Program-made: the position numbers and the translations under genes
Part shown: positions 21,548 to 29,019 of the stretch, piece after piece
Numbering within the stretch: position 1 is the stretch's first letter
Layout: every line of letters starts with the position of its first letter
Origin: Brachybacterium faecium DSM 4810
Lineage (GTDB): Bacteria; Actinomycetota; Actinomycetes; Actinomycetales; Dermabacteraceae
Direction of reading: 5' to 3'
DNA: 64,000 nucleotides
Assembly: GCA_000023405.1 (NCBI GenBank)
Contig: CP001643.1
Coordinates: 2,294,001-2,358,000 of the forward strand
Notes under the pieces: generated by a model
Database searches by the model: none
What the model saw: the letters and a program-made list of their open reading frames with translations, nothing else
What the model was told of the DNA's origin: nothing

Positions 21548-22402
21548 TCACCACTGCGGGTCACCGCTGCGGACGCGGCGCGCGAAGTTCCTCAGGGCGT
21601 GGTCACGGAGGGCATGGTCGCCACGGAGCTGAGCGGCAGCTGCGACCTGCAGGGAGAGGACCCGGCGATGCGCGGCCGCCCGGTCCAGCACCGCGGCAGG
21701 CAGGTCCGCTGCGAGCTCTGCGCGGGGATGATGGGCGAGCAGCGGCGCAACGTCGATCGCGGGGTCCGCCCAGGCGGCGTGGTCGGTGTCGATCAGCGTG
21801 GGCCGCCCGGAGACGTCCCACAGCAGGTTGTGGGGGCCGAGATCGCCGTGCACGGCCGAGGGCTCCACCGCGGCCTCGAGCTCGAGGACGTCCGCGATGC
21901 GGCACCGAGCGGCCTCGCGGATCGAGGGATGGCCAGCGGTCATCTCGTCCACGAGCGTGGGCCAGCGAGCGCCGCCGCACCAGCTGCGAGCCGGTGGCAG
22001 TCGAGTGCCGAGCTGCCGGTGCGTGTGGCCGGCCGCCGCCCACGCCTCGAGCAGCGGAAGGACATGGGCGCGGTCCTCGGACCAGTCCGACGCCTCCCGC
22101 GCCTCGCCGTCCACGAAGGTGACGGCGGCGGCGGACCAGTCCGCCGTGTGCACCGGGGACAGGAGCGGGCCCGGCACCGGGAGCCCGGCGGCCGTGAGGG
22201 CGGCGGCGATCTCGTGCTCCCGCTGGACCGCGGCGTCGTGCCCGGCGCCGGTCCGGAGGCGCAGCGCGAGGACCGGAGGGAGCAGCAGCACGTGGTGGAA
22301 GGCTCCGTGGGTCTCGCGCAGCCCGTGCCACGGCAGGGACGGCCACCGCTCACGCAGTGCGGCCACGGCTCCCGGAGGCGCGCCGGCGCGGGTGTTCGTC
22401 AT
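21548..22402 (-). CDS. Aminoglycoside phosphotransferase family protein
   Basis: A 284-residue APH/choline-kinase-like protein. The catalytic loop is HGDLGPHNLLWD and the metal site is LIDTDHAAWADPAIDVAP, about 20 residues later. The N-lobe is short with LALRLRTG providing a probable nucleotide-binding strand. Family members phosphorylate small hydroxyl compounds; nothing here indicates a drug substrate, and resistance should not be assumed. It lies 15 bases downstream of the SpoIIM-like gene on the same strand. Confidence 0.78.
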   Translation of the reverse strand: MTNTRAGAPPGAVAALRERWPSLPWHGLRETHGAFHHVLLLPPVLALRLRTGAGHDAAVQREHEIAAALTAAGLPVPGPLLSPVHTADWSAAAVTFVDGEAREASDWSEDRAHVLPLLEAWAAAGHTHRQLGTRLPPARSWCGGARWPTLVDEMTAGHPSIREAARCRIADVLELEAAVEPSAVHGDLGPHNLLWDVSGRPTLIDTDHAAWADPAIDVAPLLAHHPRAELAADLPAAVLDRAAAHRRVLSLQVAAAAQLRGDHALRDHALRNFARRVRSGDPQW

Positions 22403-22417
22403 GCGGCCCGAGTGCCC

Positions 22418-23413
22418 TCAGCCGGCCGTGGCGACCTGGTCGCCCACCAGCTCTTCGGAGAGGTCGCCGGTGATGCCCGTGCGGTGCGCCTGCCGGCCTC
22501 GTCCCAGCATGTACACCATGAAGGCGAGCCAGATCGCCGCGCCGATGGCGATCCGCAGCGCCGGCGGCAGCGAGCTCGGGGTCACGAACCCCTCGACGAA
22601 TCCGGAGACCAGCAGCACCGGGACCAGGCCGATCGCGACCGTCACCAGGGCGCGGGCGGCTCGCGAGAGCGCCCACAGGCGCGGCACCGGGCCCGGCCGC
22701 ACCCAGGCCCAGAACGTGCGCAGGCCGGCTCCAGCCCCCACCAGCACCGCGGTGATCTCCATCAGGCCGTGGGGGAGGATGTAGACGAAGAAGGTGCCGA
22801 GACCGCCGTGGGCCCCCATCACCCCGGCCGACAGGCCGATGTTCAGCCCGTTCTGCAGGAGCATCACCACCGGCCAGATGCCGGTCACGCCGAACACCAC
22901 GGCCTGCACCGTGATCCAGGCGTTGTTGGTCCACACCTCGGCGGCGAAACCCGAGGCCTCGCCCTCGAAGTAGTAGCTCACGAAGTCCCGCTGCACGAGC
23001 ATGCGCTGCTGGGCCTCGGGGATCACCAGCTCCCGCGCGGTCGCGTCCAGGCCGAAGTAGAGCCCGCTCACCACCGAGGAGAGCAGGAAGAGACCCGCCG
23101 CCAGCGCCACCGCCCAGCGCGCCTCGTAGAGCGCTGCGGGCAGATCCTCCCAGAAGAAGGCGCGGGCGTGCTTCCACAGCGGGGTGCGGGCGCCGGTGAT
23201 CCGCAGCCGCGCCCGGTGCACCAGCAGCGATAGCCGCGAGACCAGCGCCGGATCCGGGTTGGTGGAGCGCACGGTGGACAGGTGCGTGGACGCCTCCTGG
23301 TAGAGGGAGAGCAGCTCGTCGATGCCGGCCGCATCCAGGCGCGAGCTCCGGGTCAGTTCCTGGAGCCGGTCCCACTGCGGTCGGTGCACGGCGATGAAGG
23401 CGTCGGTGTCCAC
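22418..23413 (-). CDS. SpoIIM-like stage II sporulation protein M family membrane protein
   Basis: A 331-residue polytopic protein of the SpoIIM/DUF95 family, with a soluble N-terminal helical part (about 1-95), then ALYEARWAVALAAGLFLLSS and about five further membrane segments including the conserved YILPHGLMEI. In non-sporulating actinobacteria it belongs to the MoxR/DUF58/RDD module and its role is unknown. The start is GTG at 23413 without a clear ribosome site; TACGCT six bases upstream marks it as leaderless. Confidence 0.85.
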   Translation of the reverse strand: MDTDAFIAVHRPQWDRLQELTRSSRLDAAGIDELLSLYQEASTHLSTVRSTNPDPALVSRLSLLVHRARLRITGARTPLWKHARAFFWEDLPAALYEARWAVALAAGLFLLSSVVSGLYFGLDATARELVIPEAQQRMLVQRDFVSYYFEGEASGFAAEVWTNNAWITVQAVVFGVTGIWPVVMLLQNGLNIGLSAGVMGAHGGLGTFFVYILPHGLMEITAVLVGAGAGLRTFWAWVRPGPVPRLWALSRAARALVTVAIGLVPVLLVSGFVEGFVTPSSLPPALRIAIGAAIWLAFMVYMLGRGRQAHRTGITGDLSEELVGDQVATAG

Positions 23414-23419
23414 GCCCTC

Positions 23420-23425
23420 AGCGTA
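23420..23425 (-). promoter_or_regulatory. -10 hexamer TACGCT, candidate leaderless promoter
   Basis: TACGCT, then GAGGGC, then the GTG start at 23413 on the minus strand. The divergent RDD gene on the other side has a similar but weaker arrangement, CAGGAT (23518-23523) six bases before its ATG. Confidence 0.5.
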
Positions 23426-23529
23426 GAGTCCGCGCCCGTCCCGGACGGCCGACGAAAGTCGGACGCGGGAGCATCGGAAGCCGACGGTCGGCGCTGACGG
23501 GCGCGCCACCGCGATGCCAGGATGGGGCC

Positions 23530-24390
23530 ATGGCAACCATGGGCACGGCACCGACGAGCGCGGCAGCGACGGTCTCCGCCGACCGCGACGCCCTGATCAC
23601 CGGTGATGCGGTGCTGCTGGACCTGCGCACCGCCTCCTTCGCCGTCCGCATGCTCTCCGCCGCGATCGACGGAGTGCTCCAGCTCGGCCTCCTCATCGGC
23701 GGCACGATCGCGATCGCCTGGACGGCTGCGCGCGTGGAGCTCGACGACGGCTTCGTCGCCGCGGGCATCGTGGCCGTCTCGGTGCTGGCCTATGTCGGCT
23801 ACCCGGTGCTGTGCGAGCTGCTGCTGCACGGCCGGTCGGTGGGGCGACTGGTGATGGGCACCCGGGTGGTGCGGGACGACGGCGGCCCCGTGCACCTGCG
23901 CCAGAGCCTCCTCCGCGCGGTGATGGCGATGCTCGAGATCTGGTCCACCTCCGGCGCGATCGCGCTCACCTGCTCCGTGATCGACCGCCGCTCCCGCCGG
24001 GTGGGCGATCTGCTCGCCGGCACCATGGTGATCCAGGAGCGCATGCGCAGCCTCTCTCCGCAGCGGGTGGAGGTGCCGGAGTCTCTGGGCCGGTGGGTGC
24101 AGGGCGCGGACGTGGGACGGCTGCCGCTCACGCTGATGCAGGACATCCGCTCGTTCCTGCCCCGTGCCGGGACGATCAATCCCGAGTCGCGCCGGGAGCT
24201 CTCCCGCGACCTGCTGCGCCGCACCCTGCCGCACGTGGCTCCCGCGCCGCCGCCGGGCACCGACCCGGAGGAGTTCCTCGCCGCCGTGCTCGCCGAGCGT
24301 TCGCGCCGGGACGAGGAGCGGCTGCGTCGCAGCCAGGAGCGGCAGCGGGAGCTCTCCGCCGAGGTCCGCGCGGTGCCGTTCACGGTCTGA
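23530..24390 (+). CDS. RDD family membrane protein
   Basis: A 286-residue protein with the RDD domain in the N-terminal half: LLDLRTASFAVRMLSAAIDG (the Arg-Asp pair), membrane helices near 52-75 and 85-105, and the GRSVGRLVMGTRVVRDDGG signature. The C-terminal 110 residues are soluble and highly charged (ERSRRDEERLRRSQERQRE). RDD proteins are thought to act as transporters or channel-like proteins. It is divergent from the SpoIIM gene; the pair mirrors Rv3694c-Rv3695. Confidence 0.88.
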   Translation: MATMGTAPTSAAATVSADRDALITGDAVLLDLRTASFAVRMLSAAIDGVLQLGLLIGGTIAIAWTAARVELDDGFVAAGIVAVSVLAYVGYPVLCELLLHGRSVGRLVMGTRVVRDDGGPVHLRQSLLRAVMAMLEIWSTSGAIALTCSVIDRRSRRVGDLLAGTMVIQERMRSLSPQRVEVPESLGRWVQGADVGRLPLTLMQDIRSFLPRAGTINPESRRELSRDLLRRTLPHVAPAPPPGTDPEEFLAAVLAERSRRDEERLRRSQERQRELSAEVRAVPFTV

Positions 24391-24491
24391 CCCGTCGTTC
24401 GCCGTCCGAGTCCTCGCCGCCAGCGCGGCAAGAGCTCGTCGGCGCCCGCAGTGCAGGTCGCAGGAGGTCCCGCCGCGACCCGCGGCCCCGC

Positions 24492-26270
24492 TCAGGAGGT
24501 CGGCGGCTCGTGGCGGCCCGCGATCAGCACGGGGATGCCGCCCTCGACCGGGTGCACCCGGGCGCAGAGTGCGCACTGCATCGCCCGCTCGACATCCCGC
24601 AGGTCACCTCCGCAGTCCGGGCAGCGCAGGATCGAGCGCAGCCATCCGGGGACGTCCGCCCCGCTGGCCCCGGCGGGGAGGAGCTCGGCGTCGGCCTCCG
24701 CAGCCGGCGCAGCGGCGTCCGGCCCGGTCGATCCCGGAGCGGTCGTGTCCGATGCGGTCGTGTCCGATGCCGTCGTGTCCGGCGCGGCGGTGGTCGGTGC
24801 GGTCGTGGTCGGGGCCTGGGCGGGAACGTCCTCGTCCTGCGCTATCGCGAGGATCTCGTCGCGGATGCGCAGCATCGTCGTCTCCCGCTCCGCCTCGACG
24901 TTCAGGCGCAGCAGCGGCTCGGTGTGGGAGGAGCGCAGCGAGAACCACCAGCGATCCTCCTCCGTCAGCTCCTCGGCCCAGTGCTCGACGGTGAGCCCGT
25001 CGAGGTCATCGGTCCGGGCCGCGGGCAGGGTGGCCGCATGGGCGCGCACCCTCTCCCGCGCAGCGGCGGCATCCTCCACGCGGGAGTTGATCTCGCCGCT
25101 GCCGGCGTACGGATCGTGCGCGGAGACCAGCGCCGAGGCGGGCCCCTCGGTCTCGAGCAGAGCGCTCAGCACGTGCAGGGCCGCGAGCATGCCGGAATCG
25201 GCGAAATAGAAGTCGCGGAAGTAGTAGTGGGCGGAATGCTCACCGCCGAAGACGGCGTCGTGCTCGGCCATGAGCTGTTTGATCCGCGCATGGCCGACGG
25301 GGCTGCGCACCGGCTCGCCGCCGGCCTCGCGCACCGTCTCGGCGACGTGGCGGGAGGAGACCAGGTTCGCGACCACCGCGGGACGCTCCTCCCCTGCCGC
25401 CCGGGCGCGTGCGACCTCCCGCTGCGCGATGAGCGCGGTGATCGCCGAGGGAGGCACGGGGATCCCGCGCTCGTCGAGGACCACGCACCGATCCGCGTCT
25501 CCGTCGAAGGCGAGGCCCAGGTCTGCGCCCTCGCGCACCACGGCCTCCTGCAGGTCGCGCAGGTTCTCCGGGCGCAGCGGATCGGCAGGGTGGTGGGGGA
25601 AGCTGCCGTCGAGGGTGAAGTGCAGGTCGATCAGCTCGAGCTGTGCGCTCCGCCCGAGCACGGCCGGTGCGGTGTGCCCGGCCATGCCGTTGCCCGCATC
25701 GACCACCACCCGCACCGTGCGCCCCTCGGGCAGCGGCACGAGATCGCGCAGCGCCGAGGCGTAGTCCTCCAGGGTGTCGATCCCCTCGCTGCGGCCCTCG
25801 CCCCGCGCCGGGATCTCGCCGGCGTCGAGGTAGGCCTCGGCCGCTGCCCGGATCCCCTCGAGCCCCGAGTCGCGGCCCAGGGGGCGGGCGCCCGGCAGGC
25901 AGAGCTTGAACCCATTGTCCTCGCCGGGGTTGTGGGAGGCGGTGATCATGACGCCTGCGGCGTGGTGCAGGCCCGAGGCGCAGTAGAGCTGATCGGTGGA
26001 GGACAGCCCCGCATCGGCAACGATCGCTCCGCGGCGCACCGCCCCCTCGATCACCGCGCGGGAGAGCTCCGGGGAGCTCAGCCGCATGTCATGGGCGACG
26101 ATCAGCGCCGGGGCGTCGAGCTGATCGGTGAAGGCGGCGCCGACGGCCCGGGCGACCTCGACCGTGAGCTCCTCCCCTGCGCGGCCGCGCACGTCATTGG
26201 CCAGGAAGAGGCCCGAGAGGTCGTGGGCTCCGGCGCCGGACGCGGGCTGCGGCGTGCGCGGGTCAGTCAT
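24492..26270 (-). CDS. manB: Phosphomannomutase/phosphoglucomutase fused to a Trm112-like domain
   Basis: A 592-residue protein. The alpha-D-phosphohexomutase part (about 1-455) has the phosphoserine loop ITASHNPG (110-116), the metal loop DGDADR and the sugar loop GEHSAHYYFRD. It interconverts mannose-6-P and mannose-1-P, or the glucose equivalents, for GDP-mannose and glycan precursors. A Thr/Ala/Asp repeat linker joins it to a C-terminal zinc-ribbon of Trm112/UPF0434 type with CPDC and CALC pairs and HPVEGGIPVLI. AGGAG precedes the ATG at 26270, which lies inside the last codons of the DUF3499 gene, so the two are coupled. Confidence 0.9.
   Translation of the reverse strand: MTDPRTPQPASGAGAHDLSGLFLANDVRGRAGEELTVEVARAVGAAFTDQLDAPALIVAHDMRLSSPELSRAVIEGAVRRGAIVADAGLSSTDQLYCASGLHHAAGVMITASHNPGEDNGFKLCLPGARPLGRDSGLEGIRAAAEAYLDAGEIPARGEGRSEGIDTLEDYASALRDLVPLPEGRTVRVVVDAGNGMAGHTAPAVLGRSAQLELIDLHFTLDGSFPHHPADPLRPENLRDLQEAVVREGADLGLAFDGDADRCVVLDERGIPVPPSAITALIAQREVARARAAGEERPAVVANLVSSRHVAETVREAGGEPVRSPVGHARIKQLMAEHDAVFGGEHSAHYYFRDFYFADSGMLAALHVLSALLETEGPASALVSAHDPYAGSGEINSRVEDAAAARERVRAHAATLPAARTDDLDGLTVEHWAEELTEEDRWWFSLRSSHTEPLLRLNVEAERETTMLRIRDEILAIAQDEDVPAQAPTTTAPTTAAPDTTASDTTASDTTAPGSTGPDAAAPAAEADAELLPAGASGADVPGWLRSILRCPDCGGDLRDVERAMQCALCARVHPVEGGIPVLIAGRHEPPTS
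24739..24813 (-). repeat. 15-base tandem repeat encoding a five-residue linker repeat
   Basis: Five 15-base units in register with the reading frame, best seen in GCGGTCGTGTCCGAT (24739-24753 and 24754-24768). They encode PTTTA, PTTAA, PDTTA, SDTTA and SDTTA. This in-frame minisatellite lies between the mutase and the zinc-ribbon domains and may vary in copy number among strains. Confidence 0.8.
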
Positions 26271-26658
26271 GGGTGCTCCTGACGACGTGGAGATGACGGA
26301 CGGACGCCGGGTCCCGGTCCGTCGGGCGCCCGGACTCGCGGCTCGTGCGCGGGGACCGGCCCGAAGAGGACGAGCTCGGGGCCGCGGGCCCCGGCACCGA
26401 GGGGGTGGAGCGGGGGCCCACCGCATCGGCGAGCGCGACGAGATCGTCGCTGACGTCCTCACCACCGGCGACGCGCAGCAGCTCCCAGCCGCGCGGGGCG
26501 GTCATGCGGGAGGCGTGCTCCCGGCAGAGGTCGTAGGCGTGCGGCTCGCTGAGCCGCGACAGCGGCCCCAGCACTGCGGTCGAGTCCTCGTACACGAAGG
26601 TCAAGGAGCTCACCGCCGGACGGGAGCAGGCGGTCCGGGAGCATTCACGAGCAGACAC
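26263..26658 (-). CDS. DUF3499 family protein
   Basis: A 131-residue protein starting VSARECSRTACSRPAVSSL, the Cys-rich opening of the actinobacterial DUF3499 family, with a later YDLCREHASRMTAPRGWEL. The three or four cysteines and the His suggest a zinc-binding ribbon. The C terminus is low-complexity. The GTG at 26658 lacks a ribosome site and has TAGACT seven bases upstream. Its last codons overlap manB by eight bases. The gene sits between manB and the metallopeptidase-family gene as in mycobacteria (Rv3258c region). Function unknown. Confidence 0.83.
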   Translation of the reverse strand: MSARECSRTACSRPAVSSLTFVYEDSTAVLGPLSRLSEPHAYDLCREHASRMTAPRGWELLRVAGGEDVSDDLVALADAVGPRSTPSVPGPAAPSSSSSGRSPRTSRESGRPTDRDPASVRHLHVVRSTHD

Positions 26659-26665
26659 GTCCCGC

Positions 26666-26671
26666 AGTCTA
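26666..26671 (-). promoter_or_regulatory. -10 hexamer TAGACT, candidate leaderless promoter of DUF3499-manB
   Basis: TAGACT, then GCGGGAC, then the GTG at 26658. It would drive both the DUF3499 gene and the coupled manB. Confidence 0.55.
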
Positions 26672-26858
26672 CGCAGGTGGCGCGACACCCGGCAGGCGGC
26701 GCGCCCTGCGGCCCGCGCCCCGGGATGCGCCTCGGCCGGGACCGCCGCCGGGTGCTGGGCCACGCCCGGCTCCGGGTCCGGGAGGGCCCGGGGAAGGGCC
26801 GGGCCGGCGGAGGGCGGAACTCCGGTGCGGGGCCGACGGTGCGCGGCGCCGGGGCCGA

Positions 26859-26864
26859 TAGAGT
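26859..26864 (+). promoter_or_regulatory. -10 hexamer TAGAGT, candidate leaderless promoter
   Basis: TAGAGT, then GCGGCC, then the ATG at 26871. It faces away from the DUF3499 promoter about 190 bases away. Confidence 0.55.
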
Positions 26865-26870
26865 GCGGCC

Positions 26871-27326
26871 ATGGATGTCCAGCCGCTGCGCCCCGGTGCA
26901 CCGGGCCCGCGCCAGGGTCCCCGCCGCCGTGACCGTCGCGGGCGGGGCCGGCGATGGGATCTGATCCCTCCGCACCTGCCCGGATATCGCACCCGTCGGG
27001 AGCGCTTCGACGACCTGGTCGCCGATACCGGGGCGGCCCTCGCCGAGCGCTTCCCCCGCCGGCTCGCCCATCTCCAGGTGCTCGTCGAGGAGGTGCCTCC
27101 CTCCGATCCCGCTCACTGGGAGGAGGCGACCGTCCTGCTGGGACGGGTGATCCCGCCCGGGAGGGAGCATCCTGCGCGCGTGATCGTCTACCGGCGGCCG
27201 CTGCAGACCCGCTGCGCGAGCGAGGACGAGCTCGAGCTGCTCGTGCGGCAGGTGCTCTCCGAGCAGATCGGGTCGCTGCTGAACATCGCTCCGGAGGATG
27301 TGGACCCGGGCGCCTGGACCGACTGA
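26871..27326 (+). CDS. Metallopeptidase-family (zincin_1) protein lacking the HExxH motif
   Basis: A 151-residue protein of the small PF06262 metallopeptidase family: after a basic Arg-rich N terminus come FDDLVADTGAALAERFP, LVEEVPP and the conserved VIVYRRPLQTRCASEDEL. Where family enzymes have HExxHxxG, this protein reads VLSEQIGSLLNIAPEDVDP, so the zinc-binding histidines are missing and peptidase activity is unlikely. It may be a structural or regulatory relative; the same loss may be widespread in actinobacteria (compare Rv3259), which I could not check. Probably leaderless. Confidence 0.8.
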   Translation: MDVQPLRPGAPGPRQGPRRRDRRGRGRRWDLIPPHLPGYRTRRERFDDLVADTGAALAERFPRRLAHLQVLVEEVPPSDPAHWEEATVLLGRVIPPGREHPARVIVYRRPLQTRCASEDELELLVRQVLSEQIGSLLNIAPEDVDPGAWTD

Positions 27327-27336
27327 TCCGGTGCCC

Positions 27337-29019
27337 TCAGGGCGCCCGCCGCACCGTGACGGAGTCCTCGCCCCCGTGCTGGGACAGCACCGGGAAGGAC
27401 GAGAGCAGCGCGACGTCGGTGCCGTCGCTCTCCCGCTGGGTCCAGCCGGCGTGCACCGCCCCGGGCACCTCCGGCACCAGTGTGAGGCCCGCGGCGGAGT
27501 CGCCGCCGATCTGCAGCTGCTCAGAGGTGAGGGTCTCGGTGGCCCCGGCGGGGACGTCCACGGTCAGCGGCTCCCCGGCGGAGCCGTCGGCCGCCATCGG
27601 GATCACGGTGACCGCGGATTCCGCGGTGCCCGTCAGGGTCAGCTCGCCGGCGGCGGCCGGGGCGGGCAGGGCGCTCACGGCGTGGGTGCCGATCTCCGGG
27701 GCGGGCGCGACGAGCGTGAAGTCCACCGGTGCGCCGAGGGTGTCCCCGGGCAGGTCGCTGCCGGTGCGCTCGCTGCGCGTGACCGCCGTGACCGGCGCGT
27801 CGGCCTGCACCCGCACCGCGTACATCCCCTCGGGCAGCCCGTCCAGCGGCGTGCTCACCACGGTGCCGGAGGGCAGATCGATCGCCTCGACGGCCGCCCC
27901 CTCGACCGGACCGTCGGGCCCCAGCACCTCGACATCCGCGGTGGCGGGCCCGCCCTGCGGGTTGGCGAGCACCAGGGTGGGGGCGGTGCCGGCGACGTCC
28001 ACCCCCGGCATCAGCAGCTCGGTCCCGGCGGCGGGGAGGGGTGTCAGCATCTCGGCGCCGCCGGGGGTGAGGCCCTCGCGCTCGGTGGTCTGGACGGACA
28101 TCGACAGGGGCGAGCCGAGCACGGCGACGCTCACGCCCACCGCGTCCTGCCCGGGTGCGACGGATTCGAGCAGCACCCGCTGTTCCTCGCCGGGGGCGAC
28201 GACCACCTGGCTGCGGCCCTCCATCGCGGCGGGGCCGTCCGGGGTCCACAGCTGCACCGAGGCGGTGGCGGGGCGCTCGGTGGGGTTGCGCAGCACGAGG
28301 GCGGCGCTGTCCCCGGTCGCGGTGGAGATCCCCAGGAAGGAGGCCTCGGTGGCGGGTTCGGCGCAGCGTGTGAGGGACAGCGAGCGGTAGTCGCCGGTGG
28401 CCGTCGAGGTGCTCTGGAGAGTGTCGGTGAGAGGACGGGCGCCCTCGGAGGTCGCGGAGGTGGTGTGCGGGACGTCCTCGACGCCGGTCATCCCCAGCAC
28501 GGAGATGCCGAGGTCCTGGGAGGCGGGGGCGTCCTCGAGGACGGCGCCGTCGGCTCCTTCGACCGTGATGGAGGGTGCGCGGACGGAGCCGTCGTCCTCC
28601 TGGAGGGTGGAGGAGCCGCTCACGGTGCCGAACAGCAGCGAGGACGCGGGTTCGACGGACACGGTGCGCAGCGAGACGGCGGGGTTCGGCGGGGTGACGG
28701 CGAGCTCTTCGTCCGGACCGGTCTCGAGCGCCTCGTCGGGCAGCTGCAGCGGGCCGGGGCACCAGCGGGTGCTCGCCCCGGGCTCGGACTGCGCGGCGGC
28801 TCGTTCGACGGGCGCCGGGGCGGGCGGCGGGCTGGTGGCCAGGGCGCCGACGGCGAGCGCGAGCGGCACCAGGGAGGCGAGCGCCAGCAGCGGGCGCACC
28901 GCCTCCCGGTGCGGGAGCAGGCGGGCGCGACGGTTCTCGGTCCCGCTGCGCGGCGGGGCGTCGGTGTGTGCCGGGGCCTCGGCGCGCGTCTCGGCGCGGT
29001 CCTGCGGGTTCTCAGCCAT
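27337..29019 (-). CDS. DUF5719 family secreted/membrane-anchored protein
   Basis: A 560-residue protein with a basic N terminus, one membrane helix (about 42-62, LLALASLVPLALAVGALAT) and a long extracytoplasmic region made of repeated beta-rich units with recurring AxVxVxxPxG patterns, as in DUF5719. The single CPGPLQLPDE segment near residue 87 opens the domain. The ATG overlaps the end of the large glycosyltransferase gene by eight bases, so the two are made together and may work on the same surface glycan. No catalytic motif is seen. Confidence 0.82.
   Translation of the reverse strand: MAENPQDRAETRAEAPAHTDAPPRSGTENRRARLLPHREAVRPLLALASLVPLALAVGALATSPPPAPAPVERAAAQSEPGASTRWCPGPLQLPDEALETGPDEELAVTPPNPAVSLRTVSVEPASSLLFGTVSGSSTLQEDDGSVRAPSITVEGADGAVLEDAPASQDLGISVLGMTGVEDVPHTTSATSEGARPLTDTLQSTSTATGDYRSLSLTRCAEPATEASFLGISTATGDSAALVLRNPTERPATASVQLWTPDGPAAMEGRSQVVVAPGEEQRVLLESVAPGQDAVGVSVAVLGSPLSMSVQTTEREGLTPGGAEMLTPLPAAGTELLMPGVDVAGTAPTLVLANPQGGPATADVEVLGPDGPVEGAAVEAIDLPSGTVVSTPLDGLPEGMYAVRVQADAPVTAVTRSERTGSDLPGDTLGAPVDFTLVAPAPEIGTHAVSALPAPAAAGELTLTGTAESAVTVIPMAADGSAGEPLTVDVPAGATETLTSEQLQIGGDSAAGLTLVPEVPGAVHAGWTQRESDGTDVALLSSFPVLSQHGGEDSVTVRRAP

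Noticed and set aside
21548..22402. Antibiotic resistance gene (aminoglycoside phosphotransferase)
   Set aside because: Only the general kinase motifs HGDLGPHN and DTDHA are present; the family mostly acts on other small molecules and the context is housekeeping.
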